Positions 17,232 through 25,904 of a DNA stretch of 64,000 nt are shown here, piece by piece. This DNA comes from Cellulomonas fimi. GTDB lineage: Bacteria > Actinomycetota > Actinomycetes > Actinomycetales > Cellulomonadaceae. Position numbers and translations under genes: made by a program. The DNA is taken from assembly GCF_028583725.1 (NCBI RefSeq), contig NZ_CP110680.1, positions 4,340,001-4,404,000 of the forward strand. The letters run 5' to 3'. The notes beneath the pieces were generated by a model. That model made no database searches and was not told the origin of the DNA. It worked only from the letters and a program-made list of their open reading frames with translations. Positions within the stretch are counted from its first letter, which is position 1. Every line of letters begins with the position of its first letter.

Positions 17232-18179
17232 ATGCCCGACGCCAGCCCGACGGCACGCGCGCTGCTCACCCTGGAGCTCATCCAGAGCAGCCCGGGGATC
17301 ACGGCCGAGCAGCTCGCGGACAAGCTGGGCGTGTCCGAACGGGCCGCCCGCCGGTACGTCGGCGTCCTCCGCGAGGCGGAGCTGCCCATCGAGTCGCTGC
17401 GCGGGCGGTACGGCGGGTACCGGCTCGGGCGGGGTGTGCGGCTGCCGCCGGTGACGTTCAGCGCGGCCGAGGCCCTCGCGCTCGTCATGGCGGCGCTCGA
17501 CGGCCACCACGAGGCGGGCGACCCGACGGGCCCGGTCGGCGCCGCGCTCGGCAAGCTCGTGCGGGCGCTGCCGGTTGGCGTCGCCGCGCAGGCGGAGGTC
17601 GTACGTCGGACCACCGCGCCCGCCCCCGACCGGTCCGCCGCACGACCCGACCCGACCACGACCGCGGTCCTCGTCCAGGGCTGCGCCGAGCACCGGCGCG
17701 TGCGTCTCACCTACCGGTCGGGCTCGGGGACGCAGTGGGACGCCGACGTCGAGCCGTGGTCCGTCGTGGTGCGGCACAGCCGCTGGTACCTGCTGTGCCG
17801 GACGGCACGCGACGAGGTGCGCGCGTACCGCGTCGACCGGGTGCTGGCCGCGACCGTGCTCGACGACACGTTCGAGCCGCCCGCCGACCTCGACCCTGTC
17901 GCGCTGCTGGAGGAGAACCTCGCGACCGGGTGGGAGTACGCGACGGAGGTCGAGATCGCGGCACCGCTCGACGACGTCGCACGGTGGGTCTCCCCCGCGC
18001 TCGGTCGGCTCACCGCCGTCGACGAGCGGACGACGCGCCTGGTCGGGAGCACGAGCAACCCGTGGTGGTACGCCGAGCAGCTCGTGCGCACGCCCGCCCC
18101 GTACCGGGTGGTCGGCTGCCCGGAGCTGCGCGAGACGACCCGCGCCCTCGGCCGGCGGCTGCTCGACGCGGCCGGCTGA
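17232..18179 (+). CDS. HTH-WYL (YafY-type) transcriptional regulator
   Basis: 315 residues. An N-terminal winged HTH_11 domain (ALLTLELIQSSPGITAEQLADKLGVSERAARRYVGVLREA) is followed by a WYL ligand-sensing domain. WYL signatures are PWSVVVRHSRWYLLCRTARDEVRAYRVDRV around 175-205, with a C-terminal WCX region. Such proteins are usually local regulators that bind a nucleotide or oligonucleotide ligand. The ATG at 17232 follows GGAG. It is divergent from the DinB pair and likely regulates it, by position. Confidence 0.9.
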   Translation: MPDASPTARALLTLELIQSSPGITAEQLADKLGVSERAARRYVGVLREAELPIESLRGRYGGYRLGRGVRLPPVTFSAAEALALVMAALDGHHEAGDPTGPVGAALGKLVRALPVGVAAQAEVVRRTTAPAPDRSAARPDPTTTAVLVQGCAEHRRVRLTYRSGSGTQWDADVEPWSVVVRHSRWYLLCRTARDEVRAYRVDRVLAATVLDDTFEPPADLDPVALLEENLATGWEYATEVEIAAPLDDVARWVSPALGRLTAVDERTTRLVGSTSNPWWYAEQLVRTPAPYRVVGCPELRETTRALGRRLLDAAG

Positions 18180-18369
18180 CGCCCGCCGCCACGCACGGTG
18201 GCGAACGTCACCCCGGCGCCGCGCGCACGCCCCCGGGCTGCACCGATGCGGCACCGCGGCGCCGGAACCGGACGATCGGCCCGATCCGGCCGCACCCGGA
18301 CGGGTGACACTAGTCGGACACCCCGGTCGTCTCGCGCACATCCGCGCGCCCGGAACCGATGGGACCACC

Positions 18370-19353
18370 ATGAGACCTCTCGCCCGCCGCACCCTGTCCG
18401 TCGGCACCGTCGCCGTGACCTCCGCCGTGATCGGGCTCCTCGCCCCCGCGGTCGCGTCCGCCGCCGACGGCACCGACGCTGCGCCCACGACCACCACCGG
18501 GCAGGCTGACGTCCAGGAGGTGACGTCCGTGTCCGCCATCACCGCGATGTGGCTCTGGGACAACTCGGTCGACCCGTCGGTCGACGGCCGCGGCACCGGG
18601 TACGCGTTCGCGACCCCCGGTCAGGTCGTCGCGTTCGCGCAGGAGCACGGCCTCGCGACGGTCCACGTCTCCGCGCCGTGGGCGTCCGACGAGGGCCCGG
18701 TCGCGACGTGGATGACCGACACGCTCGTCGCGCTCGACGCCGCGGGCATCGACGCGGGCGTGCTCGGCGGCGACCCGCCGTGGCTCGACGACCCCGCGCT
18801 CGCCGTCCAGTGGATGACCGCCGCGACGCACGACCGTCCGGTCACGCACGTGCAGCTCGACGTCGAGCCGTGGACGCTGCCCGCGTGGCAGGCCGACCCG
18901 CAGGCCGCGAGCGCCCGGTGGCTGCACATGCTCGACGTCGTCCGCGCCGCGATGCCCGCGGGCGTCGACCTCGCCGTCGACGCGCCCTGGTGGCTCACGA
19001 CCGTCGCGAGCCCCGACGGGACCGGCACGCTGTTCGACGACGTGCTCGCGCGCGTCGACCGCATCGGGATCGTGACGTTCATCGACCACGCCGAGGGCGA
19101 GACGGGCATCCTCGCGAAGTCGGCCGCCGCGGTCGCCGCCGCCGAGGCCGCCGCGACGCCCTACACGATCGGCCTGGAGACGGACACCCCGGCCGTCGCG
19201 GGCGGTGCCGAGTTCACGTTCTACGACGACGGCGCGCAGGCGCTCGAGCGCGAGGCGCACGAGGTCGCCGCGGCTCTCGCGGGGCACACCTGGTTCCGCG
19301 GGATCGCCGTGCAGCACTACGAGGCGTGGCGGGACCTCATCGACCGCGGCTGA
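18370..19353 (+). CDS. Secreted protein of unknown function, TIM-barrel-like
   Basis: A 327-residue exported protein with a signal peptide at 1-31 (cleavage after VASA-A), then a short Thr-rich spacer. The rest alternates beta-strand and helix patterns of a glycosidase-like barrel: ATVHVSAPWAS, VTHVQLDVEPW (strand-end Asp/Glu), VDLAVDAPWW, RIGIVTFIDHA, YTIGLETDTP, WFRGIAVQHYEAW. Strand-end acidic and Trp residues suggest carbohydrate binding or hydrolysis, but I recognise no named family. It stands alone; the 190 bases upstream hold no clear RBS beyond GGGACC. Confidence 0.7.
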   Translation: MRPLARRTLSVGTVAVTSAVIGLLAPAVASAADGTDAAPTTTTGQADVQEVTSVSAITAMWLWDNSVDPSVDGRGTGYAFATPGQVVAFAQEHGLATVHVSAPWASDEGPVATWMTDTLVALDAAGIDAGVLGGDPPWLDDPALAVQWMTAATHDRPVTHVQLDVEPWTLPAWQADPQAASARWLHMLDVVRAAMPAGVDLAVDAPWWLTTVASPDGTGTLFDDVLARVDRIGIVTFIDHAEGETGILAKSAAAVAAAEAAATPYTIGLETDTPAVAGGAEFTFYDDGAQALEREAHEVAAALAGHTWFRGIAVQHYEAWRDLIDRG

Positions 19354-19432
19354 CCGGCGGACGGGTGAACGGGTCCGCCCGGCCGTCCACCCGTCCGGGC
19401 TCGTCGCCTAGCGTCGTGCCCGAGGAGGCACC

Positions 19433-19849
19433 GTGGACGAGGCGTCGAGGCCGCTGGCCGCGCACGGCTGGGCGCGCACGCCAGCGGTCGCGCTGCGTCT
19501 GACCGCCGACCGCGTGCGGTACCGGCGGCGGCGGTGGGCCGCACGGCTCCTCACGGCGGCCGTCGTCGTCCACCAGACGGTCCTCGTCGTCCAGGTCGTC
19601 GCGCGGGCCACGGACTCCGCCCCCGACGTGCGGGCGACCGCCGCGTGGGGGCTGTACCTCCTGGGCGTCTCGTCGCTGCTGGCCGGGCCGCTGCTGTGGT
19701 GGGCGTGGCGCCGGGTCGCGGAGGTCCGCCCGGTCGTGCTGCCGCTCGACGTGAGCGCCGCCGCGGCCGTCGGCGTCCCGGAGCTCGAGTCCGAGCCGGG
19801 ACCCCACCTCGGGTTGTCGGGGGTCGTCGAGCCACCGCGCCGCTGGTAG
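19433..19849 (+). CDS. Small membrane protein of unknown function
   Basis: 138 residues with a basic N-terminal segment (RLTADRVRYRRRRWAARLL), two hydrophobic segments near 42-60 and 70-92, and a polar C-terminus. No family recognised. The GTG start follows GAGGAGG with good spacing. It sits between a secreted protein and a TspO-like gene on the same strand, but gaps of 70-80 bases make an operon uncertain. Confidence 0.6.
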   Translation: MDEASRPLAAHGWARTPAVALRLTADRVRYRRRRWAARLLTAAVVVHQTVLVVQVVARATDSAPDVRATAAWGLYLLGVSSLLAGPLLWWAWRRVAEVRPVVLPLDVSAAAAVGVPELESEPGPHLGLSGVVEPPRRW

Positions 19850-19922
19850 CCGGGCTCCCCGGCGGCCACCGGCTGACCCGTCCCGAGATGCCGGACCCGC
19901 GCGGCATCGGCAGGGTGGGGGC

Positions 19923-20759
19923 ATGTCGTCCGTCACCGTGCCCCGGTCCGCGCCGCTCGCGCCGTCCTCCGCCGACCGCGTCCGGCAGGTCGTGGTGGTG
20001 GTCGGCGCGCTCCTCGCGATGGCCGGCGCGGCCGTCGGGTCGGGTGCGTTCGGCGGGCAGCAGGTCGAGGACGCGGCCGGCGGTGCGCTGTCCGCCGACG
20101 CGACCCCGCTGGCGCCCGACTCCCCGGCGTTCCGGATCTGGTCGGTCATCTACCTCGGGCTGCTCGCCCACGCCGTCTACCAGGCGCTCCCGGGGAACGG
20201 CGCGCAGCCGCGGCTCCGCGCGACGGGCTGGTGGGTGCTCGCGTCGATGGTCCTCAACGCCGCGTGGATCGGCGTCGTGCAGCAGGGCTGGGTGGTCGCG
20301 TCGGTCGTCGTCATCGCGACGCTGCTCGCGGTGCTCGCGCTGCTGCTCGTCCGGCTCGTCCGCACGCCGCCCGAGAGCGTCGCGCAGGCGGTCGTCACCG
20401 ACGGCACGATCGGGCTCTACCTCGGCTGGGTGAGCGTCGCGACGCTCGCGAACGTGGCGGCGACGCTCGTCGTGCTCGACGTCGGCGGGCTCGGGCTGGG
20501 CGCGACGGCCTGGTCCGTGGTCGTGCTGACGCTGGCCGCCGCGCTCGCCGTCGCGTACGCCGTCTACGCCCGCACGCGGCCGCTGCTCGCGGTCGCGATC
20601 GGCCTCGCGATGGCCTGGGGCCTCGCGTGGATCGCCGTCGGCCGCACGTCCGGGGCGCCGCAGGACGCGGTCGTCGCGGGGGCCGCGGCGGTCGCGTCCG
20701 CCGTCGCCCTCGCCGCGCCGGTCGTCACGACGCTCGCCGCGCGCCGCTCGGCACGCTGA
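19923..20759 (+). CDS. TspO/MBR-related (tryptophan-rich sensory) membrane protein
   Basis: A 278-residue membrane protein with about seven hydrophobic segments. The central part matches the actinobacterial TspO-related group: SPAFRIWSVIYLGLLAHAVYQALPG, then GWWVLASMVLNAAWIGVVQQGW, and LYLGWVSVATLANVAATLV. Classical TspO has five helices and binds porphyrins; this longer form has two to three extra C-terminal helices and its ligand is unknown. The ATG at 19923 follows a G-rich stretch and a CAGGGT box 6 bases upstream. It is convergent with the DJ-1/PfpI gene. Confidence 0.78.
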   Translation: MSSVTVPRSAPLAPSSADRVRQVVVVVGALLAMAGAAVGSGAFGGQQVEDAAGGALSADATPLAPDSPAFRIWSVIYLGLLAHAVYQALPGNGAQPRLRATGWWVLASMVLNAAWIGVVQQGWVVASVVVIATLLAVLALLLVRLVRTPPESVAQAVVTDGTIGLYLGWVSVATLANVAATLVVLDVGGLGLGATAWSVVVLTLAAALAVAYAVYARTRPLLAVAIGLAMAWGLAWIAVGRTSGAPQDAVVAGAAAVASAVALAAPVVTTLAARRSAR

Positions 20760-20783
20760 CGGGCGCCGCGACCGCCCGGCGCG

Positions 20784-21359
20784 TCAGCTCCGCGCGACCT
20801 GCGCCGCGAGGACCTTGTCGACGGCCGGCAGGAACGCGGGCAGGTCGTCGGGGTTGCGCGACGTGACCAGCGGGAAGCCACCCGCCTCGTCGGTCACGAC
20901 GTCCGCGTCGCGCCACTCGCCGCCCGCGTTGCGGACGTCCGTGCGCAGCGACGGGTACGACGTGAGCGTCACCCCGCCGAGCACGCCGGCCTCGACGAGC
21001 GCCCACGGACCGTGGCAGATCGCGGCGATCGGACGGCCCGACCCCGCGAACGCGCGGACCAGGCCGACGGCCTGCTCGTCGAGCCGCAGGGTGTCCGCGT
21101 TGATCGTGCCGCCCGGGACGAGCAGCAGGTCGTAGTCGCCGGCGTCGACGTCCGCGAACGTCGTGTCGGGCGTGACGGTGCGCCCGGGGTCCTTGTCGCC
21201 GACCAGGGTCTGCACCGGGTCGGTCGACTGCGCGGCGACGGTGACACCGACGCCCTGGTCGGTCAGGTGCTCGACCGGGACGACGAGCTCGTCCTGCTCG
21301 ACGCCGTAGTTCGTGACGATCGCCAGGACCCGGCGACCGGTGAGGGTGCTCTCGGACAC
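20784..21359 (-). CDS. DJ-1/PfpI family type 1 glutamine-amidotransferase-like protein
   Basis: A 191-residue protein of the DJ-1/PfpI superfamily with the nucleophile elbow AAICHGPWALVEAG (Cys115, His116). The conserved Glu after strand 1 (VEQDELVVPVEHL) and LLVPGGTINADTLRLD are present. Known members are glyoxalases, chaperone-like deglycases or intracellular proteases; this close PfpI/YhbO-like form is usually stress-related. Cytoplasmic. The ATG start has GAGGCAG upstream. Convergent with the TspO-like gene. Confidence 0.9.
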   Translation of the reverse strand: MSESTLTGRRVLAIVTNYGVEQDELVVPVEHLTDQGVGVTVAAQSTDPVQTLVGDKDPGRTVTPDTTFADVDAGDYDLLLVPGGTINADTLRLDEQAVGLVRAFAGSGRPIAAICHGPWALVEAGVLGGVTLTSYPSLRTDVRNAGGEWRDADVVTDEAGGFPLVTSRNPDDLPAFLPAVDKVLAAQVARS

Positions 21360-21433
21360 GTCTGCCTCCTCGCGGTGGCGGGTGCGCCGTCGGCTTCAGC
21401 GCGCCCGGTCACCGTAGGCACGCGACGCGCGGG

Positions 21434-21937
21434 TCACCACCGCTGCGGCGGGACCGGCGTGCCCGGCGGGGGCGGACCCTGCGGGGGCGGACCCTGCGGC
21501 GGCGACCAGGAGCCGGCGGGCGGCGGCGACGGCGGGGTGGCCGGGCCGGTGTAGAGGGGCACGGTCGGCGCCGAGGAGAACCGGGGGTCGCCGAACCCGC
21601 CGCCGAGGGCAGGCGACGGGACCGACCGCAGGCGCGGGTCGCTCGACCCCGCGATCGCCTGCGCGGTCAGGAGCCGGCCACGCAGCTCCCGCAGCTCGGT
21701 CTCGACCGGCCACTCCTTGAACGCGAGGACGAGGACCGCGACCAGGCTCACGACGGGCACGACCCCGAGGACGCCGAGCCACGGGCTGAACCCGGCCTTG
21801 CGCGCGATGCGCACGCAGATCCACACCTGGAGGACCGCGGCCACGCCGTACACGAGGAGCATCGCGCCGAAGTAGCCCGCCAGGTAGGCCGGGGTCGGCG
21901 TGCACGAACCGCCGTAGCAGTCGACGGCGGCCAGCAT
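21434..21937 (-). CDS. Small membrane protein with proline-rich C-terminus
   Basis: A 167-residue protein with two transmembrane helices: around 17-42 (YLAGYFGAMLLVYGVAAVLQVWICVRIA) and 50-72 (WLGVLGVVPVVSLVAVLVLAF). The C-terminal tail is rich in Pro/Gly/Ser (SPPQGPPPQGPPPPGTP), likely cytoplasmic and disordered. No recognised domain. Similar two-helix plus proline-tail proteins are common in actinobacteria and unassigned. The start ATG has a GAGGGAG site. The tail is encoded by a short GC repeat at 21475-21500. Confidence 0.65.
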   Translation of the reverse strand: MLAAVDCYGGSCTPTPAYLAGYFGAMLLVYGVAAVLQVWICVRIARKAGFSPWLGVLGVVPVVSLVAVLVLAFKEWPVETELRELRGRLLTAQAIAGSSDPRLRSVPSPALGGGFGDPRFSSAPTVPLYTGPATPPSPPPAGSWSPPQGPPPQGPPPPGTPVPPQRW

Positions 21938-22082
21938 GACGCTCCCTCACGGTGCGGACGCTCGCCGCACCTCCTCCCCGTCCGATCGACGACGGCGAGC
22001 CGCAGCTGACCCGCACCGGTCACGGATCACCCGACGGTGGCGCGACGCCACCCGGACGGCCCAGCGCCGTGCACCTCCGCGG

Positions 22083-22661
22083 TCAGCCGACCCGGTCGAG
22101 GAAGGCCAGGACGCGCTCACGCAGCAGCGCCGCCGCGTCCTCGTCGTAGGCGGGCAGGCTCGCGTCGACGAACAGGTGCCGGTCGCCGGGGTAGAGGAAC
22201 AGCTCGCCGTCCGGCACCGCCTCGACGAGCTCGCGCGCGGCCTCCACGTCGCCCTCGCCCACGAACACCGGGTCCGCGTCCATGCCGTGCACCTGCACGG
22301 GCACGTGGTCGGGCCACGGCGATCCCAGCGCCTCCGGCGGCACGCACGACCCGACGAGCACCGCGCCGAGGACACCCGGCCGCGTCTGGGCGACGGTCTG
22401 CGCCGACATCGCACCGAGCGAGATCCCGAGCACGACGAGCCGCGGGGGCAGGTCCCGGACCGCCGCGACGCCCCGGTCGACGACCGTCTGGAACCCGGTC
22501 CGCTCCGCGTAGCCGATGCCGGACTCCAGGTCGTCGAACGTGCGCCCGTCGTACAGGTCGGGCACGTGCACGGTGTGCCCGGCGTTCCGCAGCGTCTCCG
22601 CGAGCGTCTGCACGCCCGGCGTCAGACCCTGCGCGTGATGGAACAGCACCACCTCGGCCAC
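22083..22661 (-). CDS. Dienelactone hydrolase family protein
   Basis: A 192-residue alpha/beta hydrolase of the dienelactone hydrolase family. It begins AEVVLFHHAQGLTPGVQTLAETLRNAGHTV, with the elbow LGISLGAMSAQ (Ser81 in place of the Cys of classical dienelactone hydrolases). The acid is probably in GMDADPVF, and the catalytic His is in YPGDRHLFVD. Ser at the nucleophile position suggests a general esterase. The GTG at 22661 follows GGAGGGAG. It is divergent from the aldo/keto reductase. Confidence 0.87.
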   Translation of the reverse strand: MAEVVLFHHAQGLTPGVQTLAETLRNAGHTVHVPDLYDGRTFDDLESGIGYAERTGFQTVVDRGVAAVRDLPPRLVVLGISLGAMSAQTVAQTRPGVLGAVLVGSCVPPEALGSPWPDHVPVQVHGMDADPVFVGEGDVEAARELVEAVPDGELFLYPGDRHLFVDASLPAYDEDAAALLRERVLAFLDRVG

Positions 22662-22831
22662 GTCGTGCTCCCTCCGGTCCACCGGCCCCCGGCCGCGTCG
22701 GTCGCGCGGACCCGCGACCGCGCACGAGCCTGCCACCGGCGTCCGACACGGGCGCGTCGGGGTGCGCGGCGCCGCGCGGCGGGTTGTGATGGACGCAGGA
22801 CCCCACCCCCACGACGAGGAGCAGCACCCCC

Positions 22832-23668
22832 ATGACCGTGCCCACGATCACCCTCAACAACGGCGTCGAGATCCCCCAGCTCGGCTTCGGCGTCTTCCAG
22901 GTGCCGCCGGAGGACACGAAGGGCGTCGTGCTGGAGGCGTTCGAGGTCGGCTACCGGCACGTCGACACCGCGCAGATGTACCGCAACGAGGCCGGCGTCG
23001 GCGCGGCGCTCGCCGAGTCGGGTCTGGCCCGGGACGACGTGTTCGTCACGACGAAGCTCAACAACGGCTACCTGGAGCACGACGCCGCGCTCGACGCGTT
23101 CCGGCGCTCGCTCGACGCGCTCGGCACCGACCACGTGGACCTGTTCCTCATCCACTGGCCGCTCCCCACGGTCGCGGACTACGTGGCCCGGTGGCGCACG
23201 CTGGAGCAGATCTACGCCGACGGTGGCGCGCGCGCGATCGGGGTGTCGAACTTCCAGCCCGCGCACCTGCACCGACTCCGCGACGAGACGACGGTGACGC
23301 CCGCGGTCAACCAGATCGAGGTCCACCCCTACCTGCGCAACGACGCCGCGCGCGCCGCGGGCTCGGAGCTCGGCATCGTGACCGAGGCGTGGTCGCCGAT
23401 CGCCCAGGGCAAGGTCCTCGACGACCCGGTGCTCCTGCGCATCGCGGAGTCGGTGGGCCGCACGCCCGCGCAGGTCACGCTGCGCTGGCACCTCCAGCGT
23501 GGTGACGTCGTCTTCCCGAAGTCCGTGACGCGCAGCCGCATGGAGGAGAACTTCGCGCTGTTCGACTTCGAGCTGTCGGCGACCGACATGGCCGACATCG
23601 ACGCGCTGGACCGGCACCAGCGGACCGGCCCGGACCCGGACGTCTTCGACTACGTCCCGGCGACCTGA
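22832..23668 (+). CDS. Aldo/keto reductase
   Basis: A 278-residue NADPH-dependent aldo/keto reductase of the DkgA (2,5-diketo-gluconate reductase) type. The catalytic tetrad is visible as Asp45 (RHVDTAQ), Tyr50 (MYRNE), Lys75 (TTKLNN) and His108 (LIHWP). The cofactor-binding C-terminal segment FPKSVTRSRMEENFALFDFELS is intact. It probably reduces small aldehydes or ketoses; the substrate is unassigned. The ATG follows GAGGAGCAGC. It is convergent with the GyrI-like gene. Confidence 0.93.
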   Translation: MTVPTITLNNGVEIPQLGFGVFQVPPEDTKGVVLEAFEVGYRHVDTAQMYRNEAGVGAALAESGLARDDVFVTTKLNNGYLEHDAALDAFRRSLDALGTDHVDLFLIHWPLPTVADYVARWRTLEQIYADGGARAIGVSNFQPAHLHRLRDETTVTPAVNQIEVHPYLRNDAARAAGSELGIVTEAWSPIAQGKVLDDPVLLRIAESVGRTPAQVTLRWHLQRGDVVFPKSVTRSRMEENFALFDFELSATDMADIDALDRHQRTGPDPDVFDYVPAT

Positions 23669-23674
23669 CGGGCG

Positions 23675-24136
23675 TCAGGCGAACGGCAGGACCAGCAGCG
23701 TCTCGTTGCGCGCGGGGTCGCCGTCGGGCGACGGCTCGGTGACGTACTCCTCCCAGAAGTCGCCGCGCCCGTCCCGGCCGTGCTCGGCGCGACGCGCCTC
23801 GACCTCGCCCCACGCGGCTCCGAGGTCGTCGTAGGGGCCGACGAAGAGCCCGACGAGCGCCGGGCCGCCGGGGAGCTCGACGACCTCGACGCGTCCCCCG
23901 AGCGGCCCGGGCTCGACGCCCTCGACGGGGAAGCCCGCGGCGACGTCGACGGTGTCGGTGGGCATGCCGTGGTACCAGCCGATGGCCGGGCCGACGATGC
24001 GCGCACCCGCCTCCCCGACCGTGCGCGCCACCTCGCCGTACGCGGTGTCGTAGAACGCGGCGAGCTCGTCCGTGCGTACCGGGCGGCGCACGACGGCGAC
24101 GGTCCTCGTCGGCTGCATGCGGACGTCGACGTCCAT
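23675..24136 (-). CDS. GyrI-like / effector-binding domain protein
   Basis: 153 residues, a single GyrI-like (AraC effector-binding, SHS2) domain: RTVAVVRRPVRTDELAAFYDTAYGEVARTV, then GPAIGWYHGMPTDTVDVAAGFPVE, and ALVGLFVGPYDDLGAAWGEVE, with the conserved internal duplication and acidic residues. Such stand-alone proteins bind small organic cations or act as cyclopropane-group hydrolases; which applies here is unknown. The ATG follows GAGGAGGACC. Convergent with the aldo/keto reductase, only 6 bases between stops. Confidence 0.85.
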   Translation of the reverse strand: MDVDVRMQPTRTVAVVRRPVRTDELAAFYDTAYGEVARTVGEAGARIVGPAIGWYHGMPTDTVDVAAGFPVEGVEPGPLGGRVEVVELPGGPALVGLFVGPYDDLGAAWGEVEARRAEHGRDGRGDFWEEYVTEPSPDGDPARNETLLVLPFA

Positions 24137-24274
24137 GGGGTCCTCCTCGAAGGGTCGCGGTCCTCCCCCAGCATCCCGCACGAACCGGTCACCCGGGAGC
24201 GGTCGGCACGGTAGCCTCCGGAGCGCTCGAGGTCCGCGCCCGTCCGTCGGGCGTCCGCCGCTGCGAGGAGTCCC

Positions 24275-24628
24275 ATGGCCGAGCCCGTCGTCGTCGCGCC
24301 GCCCAGCGCCGCCTACCCGTGGGCCCGCGTGCTCGGCTGGACCGCGCTGCTGCTCGCCGCCGTCGCCGCCGTCGGGGTGCTCGGCGCCGCCGCGTACCTG
24401 GTGGACGGGTGGCTGCACCCCACGTCGTGGGGTGACCTGGCGGGCGCGATCCTGCTGACGTGGTCGTGCGTGCCGGCGCTGGTCGCGCTGCCCGTGGGTC
24501 TGCTGCAGGCGCACCGCGAGGTCGGGCCGCGGTGGCGGTCAGTCGCGACCGTCGCGATGGCGGCGCCCGCGCCCGTCCTGGCGCTCACGATCCTGCTGGC
24601 GCGGGCGGTCGCCGACCTGCTGCCCTGA
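24275..24628 (+). CDS. Small membrane protein of unknown function
   Basis: 117 residues with three hydrophobic segments (about 18-42, 55-78, 90-112). A Pro-rich N-terminus (PVVVAPPSAAYPW) precedes the first helix. No recognised family. GCGAGGAG lies before the ATG at good spacing. It is convergent with the DUF6326 gene and has no obvious operon partner. Confidence 0.65.
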   Translation: MAEPVVVAPPSAAYPWARVLGWTALLLAAVAAVGVLGAAAYLVDGWLHPTSWGDLAGAILLTWSCVPALVALPVGLLQAHREVGPRWRSVATVAMAAPAPVLALTILLARAVADLLP

Positions 24629-24654
24629 GCGCGACGCGGGCTGCCTCGGTCCGC

Positions 24655-25098
24655 TCAGTCGTCGGCGCGCCAGCGGGCCGCGGCGTACCAGACGAGGAAC
24701 GCGGTCGTCGTGATCTCGATCACCGAGAAGTACGCGTAGTGGGGCGCGACGGTCCCCACGAAGAGCGACCCGACCTGCACGGCCGTCATGACGGCGGCCG
24801 CGACGACGGTCGCCCACCGCGCGACGCGGTGCGGCGCGACGCGCGAGACGAGCACCATCCCGATCGGGATCGTCATGAGGACGCTCGCCGCGAGCAGGAA
24901 CGAGTCGGTGATCGTGATTCCCCCGATCCGGCCGTCGAGGATCGCGCGCAGGTCCTCGGTGCGGAACAGCCCGAGCACGTCGCAGTAGAGGTAGCAGAGC
25001 AGCACGAACAGCCAGAGCGAGGCGACGACGGTCCGGCGCGGGACGCGGCGGGCGCTGGTCGCCGGGGCGGTCGGCGTGGGGGCGGAGAGCGTGGTCAC
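24655..25098 (-). CDS. DUF6326 family membrane protein
   Basis: 147 residues with four hydrophobic helices: WLFVLLCYLYCDVLGLF, SFLLAASVLMTIPIGMVLVS, WATVVAAAVMTAVQVG and YFSVIEITTTAFLVWYA. The YLYCDVLGLF segment and the ITDSFLLAASVLMTIPI motif match the DUF6326 family, whose function is unknown. The gene is divergent from a TetR regulator with three operator-like palindromes between them, so it is very probably the regulated target. The ATG follows AGGAGGACCC. Confidence 0.8.
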   Translation of the reverse strand: MTTLSAPTPTAPATSARRVPRRTVVASLWLFVLLCYLYCDVLGLFRTEDLRAILDGRIGGITITDSFLLAASVLMTIPIGMVLVSRVAPHRVARWATVVAAAVMTAVQVGSLFVGTVAPHYAYFSVIEITTTAFLVWYAAARWRADD

Positions 25099-25128
25099 GG
25101 GGTCCTCCTGCGGGGTGTCGGTCGTAGC

Positions 25129-25173
25129 CTTACGGCGTAAGACTTACGATGTAAGGGGAACGTACAGCGTAAG
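25129..25173. promoter_or_regulatory. Three TetR operators, CTTAC-N3-GTAAG
   Basis: Two perfect palindromes, CTTACGGCGTAAG (25129-25141) and CTTACGATGTAAG (25143-25155), and a third degenerate copy, CGTACAGCGTAAG (25161-25173), lie between the divergent DUF6326 and TetR genes. They probably mediate autoregulation and repression of the DUF6326 gene. Confidence 0.82.
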
Positions 25174-25200
25174 GTCGACACGTCACAAGGGAGGACCGTC

Positions 25201-25902
25201 ATGCCGTCGTCGCCGGCCTCGTCGCCGCAGCCCCCGCACGCCCGCGAGGCGCTGAGCCGCGAGCGGGTCGTCGCCGCCGCGGTCGCGATCGCCGACGCCG
25301 ACGGGCTCGCCGCCGTCACCATGCGCCGCGTCGCCGCCGACCTGCACTGCGAGGCGATGTCGCTCTACCACCACGTGCCGAGCAAGGACGCGCTGCTCGC
25401 CGCCCTCGCCGACGAGGCGCTCCGGCAGGTCGCCGAGGCCGCCGCACACGTCACCGACCCGACGTGGGACGTCGCCGTGCGCCGCCGCTGCCTCGCGGCG
25501 CGCGACGTCATGCTCCGGCACCCCTGGGCACCCGGGCTCGTCGCCGCGCAGACCACGTCGCCGCCCTCCGTGTGGCCCGTCTACGAGCAGCTCGTCGGGA
25601 CGCTCGCCGACGCCGGGTTCGACGACGACCTCGCGCACCGCGCGATCCACGCGCTCGGGAGCATGCTGCTCGGCTTCTCGCGCGAGCTCTTCGAGCCCGA
25701 GGGCGACGACCTGACGCCCGACCCGACGACCACGGCCCACGTCGACGAGCACCTGCCGAACCTCGCGCGCATGGCCGCGTCCGTCGTCCACGAGACGGAC
25801 GGCGCGCTCTCGGTGTGCGACACCCGCGCCGAGTTCGAGTTCACCCTCGACCTCATCCTCGGCGGGCTCGACCGGCACCGCCTCGCCCGCAGCACGGCCT
25901 GA
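25201..25902 (+). CDS. TetR family transcriptional regulator
   Basis: A 233-residue TetR regulator with the N-terminal HTH LSRERVVAAAVAIADADGLAAVTMRRVAADLHCEAMSLYHHVPSKDALL and a TetR_C_1-type ligand-binding C-terminus (TPDPTTTAHVDEHLPNLARM, FEFTLDLILGGLDRH). This subclass often controls membrane proteins or exporters. It is divergent from a DUF6326 membrane gene; three palindromes lie in its own promoter. The ATG follows GGGAGGACCGTC. Confidence 0.94.
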   Translation: MPSSPASSPQPPHAREALSRERVVAAAVAIADADGLAAVTMRRVAADLHCEAMSLYHHVPSKDALLAALADEALRQVAEAAAHVTDPTWDVAVRRRCLAARDVMLRHPWAPGLVAAQTTSPPSVWPVYEQLVGTLADAGFDDDLAHRAIHALGSMLLGFSRELFEPEGDDLTPDPTTTAHVDEHLPNLARMAASVVHETDGALSVCDTRAEFEFTLDLILGGLDRHRLARSTA

Positions 25903-25904
25903 CG

